Assembly: GCA_031472005.1 (NCBI GenBank)
Contig: PZJY01000005.1
Location: 2,356,001-2,420,000, forward strand
DNA from: Tetracladium setigerum
Lineage: Eukaryota > Ascomycota > Leotiomycetes > Helotiales
Length of the DNA: 64,000 bases
Direction: 5' to 3'
Shown here: piece by piece, positions 22,538 through 33,438 of the stretch
How positions within the stretch are numbered: position 1 is the stretch's first letter
Layout of the letters: every line of letters begins with the position of its first letter
Made by a program: the position numbers and the translations under genes
Notes under the pieces: model-generated
Told to the model about the DNA's origin: nothing
Database searches by the model: none
Seen by the model: the letters and a program-made list of their open reading frames with translations, nothing else

Positions 22538-24223
22538 ATGGGCTCACGAAACGAAATGAGAAGGGGACGGTCCAACGAACGTTCCAACGAAACCTCCAGA
22601 GAGGGGACGCCTAACGATGAATCCTCCCGGCCTCGAAAACACTCCTTTTTCCACCACCGCCTACGCAACAAAAATGAATCCGAAATCCGAAGATGGCATT
22701 CTCACCGATGACGATAAAATGACACACCTCTCCAATCTCATGTCCCGGCTCGGCTTTGCCATTAGTGAAGAAGCCTCTGCCATCAAATCCGCCATCAAGA
22801 AAGATCTCGCCACTGGAAAGCTCACCAAAACCCAACAAGAGCTCGCTGCCGATTATCTGAAGAGATAGGATTGGTTGATTACTCCGCCTGCTTCACCGAC
22901 AGATTACAAGCATTTGGTTATTCCGGATATCGAGAAGTTGGGTGTTGCAGAGGTGTATGGAGTCGAAGCGAGAGAGCGGTGTAGAATCCAGGAGTTGAAG
23001 CTGGAGAAGGTTGAGAGATTGATGGAGAAAGAGGAGACGCTGAGGAATGCATTTATGAGCTTGTATGGTCTGAGGATGTGGTGGACTGATTCATGTCAGG
23101 CGTTTCAGGAGAAGAAAGTTGAGTTGCAAGTTCTCCAGGTATCTATCAGCTCGTTAGAGGCTGCCCGGCGAGAACTTGAAGAAAATACAATCCATGCTGG
23201 TTCTTCCCAGCCACACCCGTACTTAGCTTCATACAACGAAAGAATAGAAGTTAATACTAAAGAGAGGGATGAGCTTTTCAGATGGTTCAGAAATCACTAT
23301 GAACTTATTGGCGAGGTCGCTCGCGCTTTCAAAAAACTCCAGGACCACGAGTCACCGAATTCCCGACAACGATATCAAATGAAATGGGGCGCGCTCGACA
23401 AAGTCTTACAAGTACTGGAAATAATGAAATCTCAATACTACACGGCAGAAGGGATGAAAGATTGGATGACCTCCGCGAAACAATACTTCGAGGAGCATTT
23501 AACTAAGCGACTCCCGGATCAAATTGCTACATCTGCTCAGCAGCTCGACAGCGATATCATCGAACGAGGACGACTTGTCGCGCAAAGGGATGATTCAAGG
23601 TTCAGCTAACTGCCTGTATCAAGTTCTCGGAAGACTATCTCCATGCTTTCAAGGATGAACGAGAGGGCATCGCAGAGACCAAGAAGCAGTCTCAACGAGC
23701 CATTACGCGCGAGTACCAAGATCGTCCAAAAAAACTGAAAAATAGAATCGGCCAGATCCAGAATCAACTCGACCTTCGTGATGAGCTGATCAAGAATCAA
23801 CAACTTACTGTAGCAGAAGAGTTTGGTAATTTGAAGAACGTTCGACAAGCATTGGTCGAGCTTCTCGACGCCGTGCTGGCGCGCAAGACCGATGAAATCT
23901 CTTTGCTGCGAGAGAAGGACCTGCACACGTTCCTGCATCAAATCATCTATTACGAAATCTTGCGAGATGAAATGAACGAACAATTCGATGAGCTCCAGAT
24001 TCATCCACTCCTCTATAAGTTCTCCTTCATGAAGATGCCCTTCAAACACAAGAAGAAGTGGAGGGGCCATATCATCAACCTTAGCAAATTATTGGCTAGC
24101 ACGGAGGTGAATAGTTTCACGATGACGGATGCGTACAAGAAAGCATTGCGGAGTTCAGAAAAGGAGAGCGGGGATTTGGGTTACATCGTCTGCGAGACAA
24201 AAAATTTTGCTCGAATTGTGTAA
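22538..24223 (+). pseudogene. Broken gene for a coiled-coil protein (one stop, two frame breaks)
   Basis: Protein-like sequence runs for the whole interval in three linked segments. Segment 1 starts MGSRNEMRRGRSNERSNETS with basic and His-rich residues. It changes frame within AAA at 22683-22685 (one base too many), after which NESE continues as SEDGILTDDDKMTHL. An in-frame TAG lies at 22866-22868, between YLKR and DWLITPPASP. A second shift at TT 23601-23602 (one base too few) links DDSRF to QLTACIKFSEDYLHAFK. The two shifts cancel, so the interval length is a multiple of three. Long heptad-like Glu/Lys/Leu helices suggest an extended coiled-coil, possibly BAR-like, protein. I remember similar uncharacterised fungal proteins but no name. 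The shifts could be sequence error; the stop is harder to explain that way. Confidence 0.65.
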
Positions 24224-24598
24224 GACCAGAAAGAGCCCTCGTGACATGGCAAAAGTCATGCTCCAGCGGGCAATAGGACATGCAGGAGACGAAGATGATA
24301 CAAACTGAGAAACAAGAAATTCGGAAAGAATAGACGGTAGCTTGGAAGAAAGCGGAGGACATGTATTGCTGTACACTCTTCTACTTAGCAACGAACGAGC
24401 CTGCAGTTAACCATAGAGACTCACAGTTATAACCACTCAGAGCTCGGGTCACTGTATTCAGCAGCCTCCTGTAGTGTTGAATGAATCTCTATTTTAGTGC
24501 TAATCTTCTTCTGGCAATCTGCAAAATCATGCATGCCATGTAACTCTAAGTCAATGCGGATCATTGACCTCGTAAAAAACCATCAATCATCATCATAT
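24224..24598. other. Convergent intergenic region
   Basis: 375 bp between the broken coiled-coil gene and the UBA1 stop. No features beyond expected 3' UTRs. Confidence 0.6.
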
Positions 24599-27500
24599 CT
24601 AATTTCCCATTTTCATCATGATGTAAGGAACCTCTACATCCTCCCCAGTCTGATCCTCTACACAAGTCTCGAAGATGACGTTCTTTTGATGTTCAGGAAC
24701 AGCCTTCTTTGAGATGGTCTCAACCAATTCACTCAACTTCATGGGCAAACGATCCTTGACCTTGGATTGCGCGAAGAAATTGGCATAAAGAAGACTCACT
24801 CCCGAGCTCAACATTGTGATAACAAGACCCTTCTTCTCGAATGTGTCGATAAGCTCTTGAAGCGTAATGTTGTCAACCTCAAATCGATCCCAAAGCTTGT
24901 CGATGGCAACATCTCCAGTATGACCCTTGTAAGTTGCCTTCGGGCTTGCAACGGGTTCACTGAAACCAAAGAATGGTAAGGCGAGGTTGACAAATCCGTT
25001 CTTGTACTGCTCAATATCGTCCTTTCCATCAATAACTTTATAAAGCTCCATGATTACCAGACCGGTCACCATGGCGGTGGTAGTTGCAATGGCTGGAATG
25101 ATTTTGCCGGCAATGAACTTGGTTCGATGTCTATCAGCAAGCTCAATCTTGTAGTTTTCAGCACGTAGATTGCTTGCGGCTGTGATAAAATCGATGTGGT
25201 GATTGGTATCGTCATCCTTTTCGAATTCAACAGCAGTCAACTTCAAGCCTGCCAAGGATTTGGGTTCGGGAAGGCTACTGGAAAGCTTCTGTAGTTCGTC
25301 GCTGTCATCAAATCCGCTCGATTCAGCCGCATTTGGATCCTGATGAATTAGCATTTGCAACTTTGGCGGAACAAATCTACTTACTGGCTCATTATCACTG
25401 GCCTGAATCTTGACCGCAGGATTTGGCGAGAAATCAGGAATGATCATATTATCTAGGACCTTCTGAATGAAAGTGGAGTCGAGATCCGTTGTGTTGATGC
25501 CGTAATTGAAGGCATGGAGCTTTGCTCCAGCAACAATAAAGAGCCAGTGAAATTCGTTCTTTGCGTCAAATTTCAATGGATCTGGAGCACGCTTGGGTCC
25601 TGACCAGAAGGGCTGACCAGTGGAAGATACCGAGTCCTTTGGGAAGTTATACAGCAATTGTTGGATTGCATTGTTGTATTGCTTCTCAAAGAGCAAGCGA
25701 GCCCACTTGATGCAATCTTCAACACTGAGCGGCTTCTCATCCACCAAGAAATCCTTGAGCATTTCAAGGGTCGCCTTCTCGTTTCCTCCTTGCTTCAAGG
25801 TTGTATCCAGATAGTTGGGCTTGGTGAGGTAGAGGTTGACAGTTTCTGCAGGAGTGACGAATTGCGAGTTGAACAACTCTCGAGCCCAGGCGATGGTATG
25901 GTTAATGTTGTTGGGGAAGCTTCTAAGCGTACACATGGGGAAGGATTGCTCTGGTGGATCTTGCGAGCTGGAGTATGATTCAGTCAAATGCGGAATCACA
26001 ACCTGTGTGTTACCTTTTGTTCCAAGGTACCACTCTCAAGCAATGGCTTTCGGAAGAAGACGCAACGGCGATCAACGTAGGTACGTGCATCGACATTGTC
26101 GAGTGCGTTTGTCACACCATCCAGTTCACCCCAGAATGTTTCATTGAAGATTTCCTCTGTATCCTGTCCCACTCGGTCTCGTAGTGTGACGATGTGACCT
26201 CGAAGTTCTGGGTTCATGGCTTGCACGGCTTCAGCTGCACAATCACTCTTGAGCTTTCCCACATCCTTCGGCCTGAAGAGAAATTGTCGGTTAAGGTTGC
26301 TCTTCTCAATTGAGTCCATATCGGTCACACTGATTTTGCCCTTTGGACCAGTCGCGAGACCAATCAGGGCCCAGTTCTTCAACATTTCACAACCGATCGC
26401 GCCAGCACCAACCAAGAATTGGTTGATATTGGAAAGCTTCTCTTGGAACTCTCGACCAAAAACGGCGATTTGACCATCGTATCTGGTACCTGTAGGCTTA
26501 CAAAGCTCCTCTGAACGCGCAGAATTGGTGGGAAGAGATTCCAACGAGTCGAAGTAGAGGAACTGCACGACAGGATGGAATTTACCAGACACGGCCTTCA
26601 AAACCTCTTGTGCAGCGAGACCGCCGAAGAATGCAGCCATTGGGTTCAAGTCTCCTTGGGCCTGGAAGCTGAGTTCCTTGAGTAGCTTCTCATCAATCTC
26701 GACCTCCAACTTTTGTAGTTCGACGAATTTCTTGGCCGAGTTGACTATAACCAGAGCATCTTCCTCATTGTGTGGTCTGGGAAGTCGACCGTGGGTTGTG
26801 ACGTATGCCTGCAACGCTTGAAATCCAACATGAAGTTGCTGTGGACGATCGAATTTGGCGTAATCTGCAATAAGGAACTCGGGAGCAGTAAGGGCTTCGG
26901 TTAATGGCTTAAAGTCAATGAACTTGGGCATCTTGACCTGTTGGAAAAGACCGCCTCTCGTATACTGCCCAAGACCTGACACGTCTCCGATCGAAAAGGT
27001 ATATGGTCCCTTGACGCTAACTTTCCGAGGTTCGGCAGAGTTCAAGGCTTCGATTCCTTGCAGCTCGGTGAAGGTGACGAAATCGCCATCCTCAAGACCG
27101 TGTCTGGTTTCCTCCAAAGTCGATACCATCCCCTCCTCATCAATAGCAGCCACGATACCTGAAACTGGAGTCTCTCCTGTTGGGTCAATTACGGTGAAGT
27201 TCTTGCCGAAGTCGCAGAAGATGGATCCAAAGAGACCGAATGTATCTGCCACCACAAGATATATGCCCTTCGCATGGAGGTATTCACTAATGATTTCGGC
27301 ATCTTTGAGCGGGGTGTTGGTGAGAACAACGACTTGGTATGGATCGAATTGGGACAGGTTTTCGGTAAGGCTGGAGATGGTTAGCTCAGCCAGATCAAAA
27401 TAATGATTTGTTCTTACCTGCTCGACTGATGAATGGAAACAGGAGTGTAAGCATTTAGCTCTGCGACACGGGGTGCTGTGACTTCGGCTCGGGGCTTTCC

Positions 27501-27770
27501 AACATCATCCACATGGAGGAAAAACTGGGAGGAGAGGTCGGCAATGGTGGCGGGGGCGGGGTCGTAAAGCGTAAGACTCTTGACACCAGCAAGAGCAATA
27601 TTCTTTGCAATCTCGACACCAAGACCCTTCAGTCCAACAATAAGAACATTTGAGGCACCCATGCGCTTCATAGCCTCGTGTCCAAGCACATATAGTTGTC
27701 TGCTGTAGAGAGACTCATCGATCTCGTTCTTCCCTGCCGCCGTCTCGTCCACCTGCATTTTGGTATCCAT
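24599..27770 (-). CDS. UBA1: Ubiquitin-activating enzyme E1, with one apparent missing base
   Basis: Exons 27418-27770 and 24599-27370, separated by a 47-nt intron. E1 adenylates ubiquitin and passes it as a thioester to E2s. Visible in order: inactive adenylation half (GLKGLGVEIAKNIALAGVKS), FCCH region, active adenylation half with nucleotide loop GAGAIGCEMLKNWAL and DMDSIEKSNLNRQF, catalytic Cys domain with PMCTLRSFPN carrying the thioester Cys, and a C-terminal ubiquitin-fold domain (TLQELIDTFEKKGLVITML). The frame breaks within CC at 26022-26023 (plus strand): adding one base restores SGTLGTKGNTQVVIP, a near-invariant stretch. Exon total is one base short of a multiple of three; the repaired protein is about 1041 residues, the usual E1 size. 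As this gene is essential, sequence error is the sensible reading. Confidence 0.96.
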
Positions 27771-28894
27771 TTCGACGTCCTAAAGAAAACGAGAGATCTG
27801 TATTAGCTAGGGCTGTTTCTGGCAGACGGAGAAGAGTGCTATGAGCAGGTGAGGATCTCGAAGTCAGTCGATGCGGGGTCGACTCACAGTCATCGTCTTC
27901 TTCGGTGGTTGAGTTGTGTCCGGGTTGGACAGTTTTCTCTTCCTGAGCTGGACGTCTCCTGCTGGAAAGACTTGTGATGGAATGGTGGCGTTTGGTAGAT
28001 GTAGTTGAGGAAGGGGAAAGGGAGCAAACGGGTATCAATCCAGATACCCGCTGGGATGGCCGAGGGGAAAGTTGACTTGTAGGATGTGAGATGTTAAAAG
28101 CAAGATGCTTTATGTAGTTTTGAGGGAGGGAGAGAGGACGAGAGATGTGATCTGGTAGAAAGGCTGGTGTTGTTTTACACAGAAGTTGTAGGTAGCAGCG
28201 CAGCTCAGCTATCGAAGTGGTATGGTATGGTAGATCGAAGCGCCTGGCGAGCTGTCGAACATGACGAAACGGCGCGGCAGTGGTTGTAAATCAATCACGT
28301 GACTACACACAAACCGCATGAACATTTTGAATTGGATTACTAAGGGCTGTACAGTGCAATCAATAATGGAACGTGATAAGGCTTTACAGTGCATTGCATT
28401 CTGCCTGCCTCTATCCAGGTAATCCTCACCATTATCCACCATCATCACACTCATTCTTGTCCTGCGTTTGTTGATGCTGCTTGCTGCATGAGAGGTGCGG
28501 GGAAAGTAAGTATTTTGACCTCACCCCACCAAAGAAAATACAAACTTCAAATCCACAAACAGCTTCAGGGAACAGGGGAGCAGGAAGAATGGATTGCAAT
28601 GGTACGAGTATGGATATCTATGAATACGCTAGATGATCCAAGATGTTGCAGAAAAATTGCACCTGAATCGCGAATCAACTTTTGGTTGCTTGGCTTTTCG
28701 TTATTGAGCCTTCATGAGCAGAGAAGGAACAAGAACAGAGAATTATGGACAAGGAGGGCACAGAGAGTCGTGGTTCTTCGTTAAACGGTGATTTACATTT
28801 GTCCGCTATCCTTAGCTCTCGACGCTATTGTTTCGAGTCGCATCATAGCCTTGCGGGAGATACCTCTATGCGAAAAATCGAAATAAATACCGCT
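27771..28894. other. UBA1 promoter side and FKBP 3' end
   Basis: 1.1 kb without a supported gene. A TCACGTGA palindrome lies at 28295-28302, about 525 bp upstream of the UBA1 ATG. Confidence 0.5.
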
Positions 28895-29751
28895 CTAGTT
28901 GATCTTCTTGAGCTCGACATCGCTGGGTTAACGTCAGTGAAAGAAATCAGACCATGAGAGTTAGCTTATGACTCACAAGATCAACGAGGCGTTTTGTGGA
29001 ATGAGTCCCGGGTAGCCACTATGAATCCGTCAGTATACCAGGCTTGATGAATGCCACATGTTCAATTCGATAGGAAAACCATTTCATTTGGAGAATAGTC
29101 TCGATGAGTAGAGCTCATATAATGGAAGAGATTTGGTGGGATGGTGGCAGCTTACCGTTGGCCATAAGCAAAATCGCTGCAATGAAAGTTAGCAAAGAAC
29201 TACCAATATTAACAAGTCTGGGGAGTAATTACCCGGTGATATCCAAGGTTGCCTTCTCTCCAAGCTTCATGGTAGTGACACCCTCATCCCAGCCTACACA
29301 TTACTTGTCAACATCGGTGAATTCCTAATATGCCGGGTATCCTTTGCCTACCTTTGATGACTTGGCCAACGCCAATCTTTGTGACGAAAAGCCCACGTCC
29401 GACGGAGGAGTCGAATCTAGGAAGCAAAAAGAACCAATTAGTATTTCTCTATGGCTTTTATGGAATGGCAGAAAAGGGGAAAGGGGGGAGGGTTGCTTAC
29501 TGTGTGCCCTTGTTGTCAGGTTTGCTGGTATCCTTCAACCATCCAGTGTATTGCATGCTCACAGTGTCGCCAACCTTGGGGCTCTCACCAGCGCCCTCTT
29601 CGAGGATGGTCTTTGTAACACCCATAGCTTTGATTGTGTGGGAGAAGTTGCGGGTAGAGAGAGTAGTAGTGGTAGTTGTTGTTGTTGTTGTTGATAGAGT
29701 TGATCTTGCAAGTTTGACTGCGGAAGTTCGGAGCTGTGGGAGAGAGAACAT
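28895..29751 (-). CDS. FPR1: FKBP12-type peptidyl-prolyl isomerase with N-terminal presequence
   Basis: Six exons (29501-29751, 29352-29416, 29233-29293, 29156-29176, 28977-29018, 28895-28922) give 155 residues, all phases consistent; one exon is only 21 nt. The core starts MGVTKTILEEGAG and contains TVSMQYTGWLKD, FDSSVGRG, QVIKGWDEGV, GEKATLDI, DFAYGQRGYPGLIP and FDVELKKIN: the complete FK506-binding fold with active-site Tyr, Phe, Trp and Asp positions. Upstream, the 42 residues from ATG 29751 (MFSLPQLRTSAVKLARS, a run of ten Thr, then LSTRNFSHTIKA) lack acidic residues and look like a mitochondrial presequence. Starting at the second ATG, 29625, gives the normal cytosolic 113-residue FKBP12, the rapamycin/FK506 target. 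Two isoforms are plausible. Confidence 0.9.
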
Positions 29752-32700
29752 GGAAGGCTGACGAAGGAGGGGCAAGTGCTGGCTTTTTATTCTGGCGCGC
29801 CGGTAGAAGTACAGTGATAGGCAGGGTAGGTTTGTTCTTGACGTTTATTAGGTGAGCAAGGCAGAGCAAGCAGCAGCATGATTGTCGGTCCCCCTTTGCC
29901 GCTATTCACTAGTCCCCTTCCTTTTCCCCCCCACATCCAAGCATCGCCATTCTAATTATTCCTCATCCCTCACTACTTTATTCTCTCACGTCCTCCTTAC
30001 AGCAACTCAATGGGATCTATAATGTCATCATACCGCGTTATCATACGAAAATATTAGTCGGCATCCTTTTGGCAATCTTCCTTACCTCCTACCGAGGTAG
30101 CTAGCTACTTCCTGTGGCAGCTCCAGGCAAGCACCATCACGGCTGCGCTTCCCTCCACCACCCCTCCTTTGGATGTTGTTCTGGCTCCAGTTCCAGCCCT
30201 GACACAGCAATGCAGCATGAGGTTACGTCAAGCGCAGGGCAAGTCAGGGCATCCATCCAAGCAAAATGCGTCGATCGACAATTAGCCCTTTAGGGGACGC
30301 CAAACCCAGGCGAACGGGCCCGAAAGACGACGCCCCAGAATTCATATGAGGACAGTCAGGCCGTGTTCACCTCCAAGTTCCAACTCATAGCAAAACCATT
30401 CGTCTCAGGCAGCCCAGAGGCATGTGAATGCCATGGATACTCTTCGGAGTGGCCTACTGTACACGATGTCACAAATCCATATGCAATGAGAGAAATTGCG
30501 ATTGTGGCCGAGAGTTGAGGAGCAGTAGGTTGACGTTGACGTCTGTCTTGTCCAACCACATCACTGTCCTCACAAACAACCATGTCAAGCGCATCCGAGC
30601 TCCCACTCTTCTCACCTGTGCCGCTAAGCCCAAAGCGAGGAGGTGTTAAGAGGCTTCATGTCTCTTTTACCGCCTGGAGAAAAAGCAAACACCACAGGTA
30701 TGTTCCTCGCTATTGTTGTATTATATTCTCATGCCGCCCAAAAGCATATTGGTGCAGTCCCGTATGTCGCTGAGCTTCTCAGATCATCCTTGATTCTCTC
30801 CATGCTGTGTAAAAGCTGGTGGACAGGCCATGCCAAAAAATTACACTGACTTGGTATTGTACGTATCTTTTCTCCAAGTGTGTACTCTACCTTTCCAACT
30901 TCTGTAGCGGGGACTTTGTGCAACTTGGCCGGACTGCTCGCCTGTATATTCTTCCCTTGCTTGCAAATTGGTTGCGATCTCCCTTGTTTTCGGCTTCTCC
31001 ACCCTTGACAACGCGTTGTGGGTGGTAACATTCTCACTCAACAACCAATCCTAAACCGTTAGGCTCCTGGGGTTGAGGTTGCTTCAACATAGCCAGTCAG
31101 GTTGTGGAAGTTCATGCACGCCATTTCAACTCACCCACGTGCAGACCTCAGGAACCTACTGTGGACTGACCATATTATTTACGGCGCGTTCGGCGCTTTG
31201 GATATAAATATGCTCTATTTACATTTGTCTAGGTAGCTTCTTTTCTTCTCCTTCAACTACAAGCCGACGCATCTGAAATCTGACGAGTAATAATACATCT
31301 AGCCAAAATTTTGAGCCATTTGCAACCCTTTCCTGTCCATTAAGAGTTTGAAGCTGCAAGTGGGCACCACGAATGGGTTGTACTTGATTCTGAACTACTG
31401 CATGCATCAGTTTGCCTTTTGCCTATTCAACGACATCCAAGGCCTTCTCTTTACCCTTCCAAGTCTGTAATGGAATTCTTGGAGTACACAAAATCTAGCA
31501 TACTCTTTCCGCAATGTTGCAGCCGATCAAACCATCAATCAAGTGGTACAATATTCAAATTTTGATGACAATTTTTGTATAACTGTCACGCCTCTTGCAC
31601 CCTTTAATATTGGGCATGACTGGCTCTTTTCCTGAGAGTCTCGTCACATTCTCCGGTCGGATTCACCATTTAGATGGGAGTATCATAGTGTTGCCGCGGC
31701 ACTCGATATACTGTTCTATTGACTATGTTAACTTCAGTCATCAAGAGCTCGGCGGCTCAAGTTAAGTAAGGTGGAGTGCATAGAGATTCGTTCACGGGAG
31801 ATGCAAGAGTGTCCCCTTTCAGCATAGCTGGAATCCTTCGCAAAATAATCGCAGGTTATTTTTTTTAACAGCCACTCCTGCCCGTATCAAATATCCTTCA
31901 TAAAAGGTACAAAACCGGACGATATATATCTATTTAGGTACCCAGCTGTTATTTTTTCTTCTTCTTGCCATATACTTATCCATGACAAATCTTAGATTTA
32001 CAGTTGGGTAGAATTAGCGTTGTTATGGCTACAATTGGATTTGGATTCATTTCCAACCTTGTCCCCGTTCGTTCTCTTCCTGTTTATCGAAAGTTAAAGG
32101 AGTGTTTCTGCAACAAGATTTTCCCACGGTTCCAGTTGACACGTACAGTAACCTTGAACGCTTCCCCGAGACTTCCTTTGGTTCGGTAGTCATGTCCGAC
32201 CCTATCACGTTTACCTTTCGTCCATACACAATACTTTGCGAGTTTCCTAAGGTTAGTCGTCAAACACTATCAATCAAGCAGGTTTATTAGTATTGTTCTC
32301 AAGATCCGGTTAGGTCAATAATACACCCGCCAAAACTTACCCCAAATCAAACCACTTCCACTGTATTTCCACCCTGTATATACGTTTCCTGCATTTGCAT
32401 CATGTCTGATGCGTTGTCATGTTAAACCTCACTCTTTAAGATATAGAGAGAATCCATAAAGTACAACTCAAGTTTCCATACAGTAACAGTCAGTGTCTTC
32501 CCTGCTACTGGGAAGAAAACAGGGATGACAACATGCAAGTGTCGTTGCCGCATTCCAACCTCGCAGATAAACCCGGCCTCTGCACTGCACGAAGACATTC
32601 ACCGCAGCATTCAAAGTTTAACACGGGCCGGCCCCTTAGGCCGAAATCTCGGGCTGAATAATAGGTGGTATGTTAGGATAGGATATTCCATCCCTTGCTC

Positions 32701-33438
32701 TCTTCCCATGATGAGATGGCAATGTCGAAAGTGGGGACTTGTAAGCACCCCAATCCAGCATCCTCCTTCTCTTTTCCCATCTGATGGATCTAAATTAATA
32801 TCAGGAATAAATTCTGGTATGAGAAATTTTGTAGAGCTCATAGAGTCTTACAGTGGGATAGGGACCAGCTTTTATAGCAAAGCAAGTGAGGTAACGGGCC
32901 TTTCTCGGCATGGCCCAAGTATCAGAATGAATGCACAGTACAAAGTCATTGGTTGCTATCAATAGAAATATGAGCTGGGAAATGAATGTGAAAAGAGACT
33001 CGAGCTCTCTAATCAACTCGATTAAATTAATTGTATGTCCTGTATGATTGCTTGCTGATTCCAAAAGCGTTTCTCAGAACTCGAATATGATGACGATGTC
33101 TAGATTCCTAAATCCAATACCTACTTCACGCAAAGAAAACTCCCGAGGATGACCTTCCCAGCCAAGGAGATAAAGTCTCTAGATAGGTTTAGGGGATTGA
33201 GAAAACAAACAAAGAGTAACAGAAAGGGCTCACAACTGTTGGCTGACTATGAAGCCCCGAATGATGAACCAAACGGAAGATTGTTGCTATTCACAATTGT
33301 TTTCAAACCACGACTTGATTTATATAGTCACAAAACCCTAGTTAACGAAAAGAAGAAGACTGTATATCATCAGGTCCCTATTTTGCCATCAACTCGAATA
33401 AACTTACTCCACTGTATCACATCCCACCCCGTCCTACC
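29752..33438. other. Long gene-poor region
   Basis: 3.7 kb with no gene I can support. All frames are short and lack conserved motifs; composition turns AT-rich after 31500. It holds the FKBP promoter at the left and the AP-1 beta 3' UTR at the right. A non-coding transcript or a fast-evolving spliced gene cannot be excluded by eye. Confidence 0.5.

Noticed and set aside
32525..32965. 146-codon plus-strand frame in the gene-poor interval
   Set aside because: Random-looking composition, no recognisable domain, no splice partners; could occur by chance.
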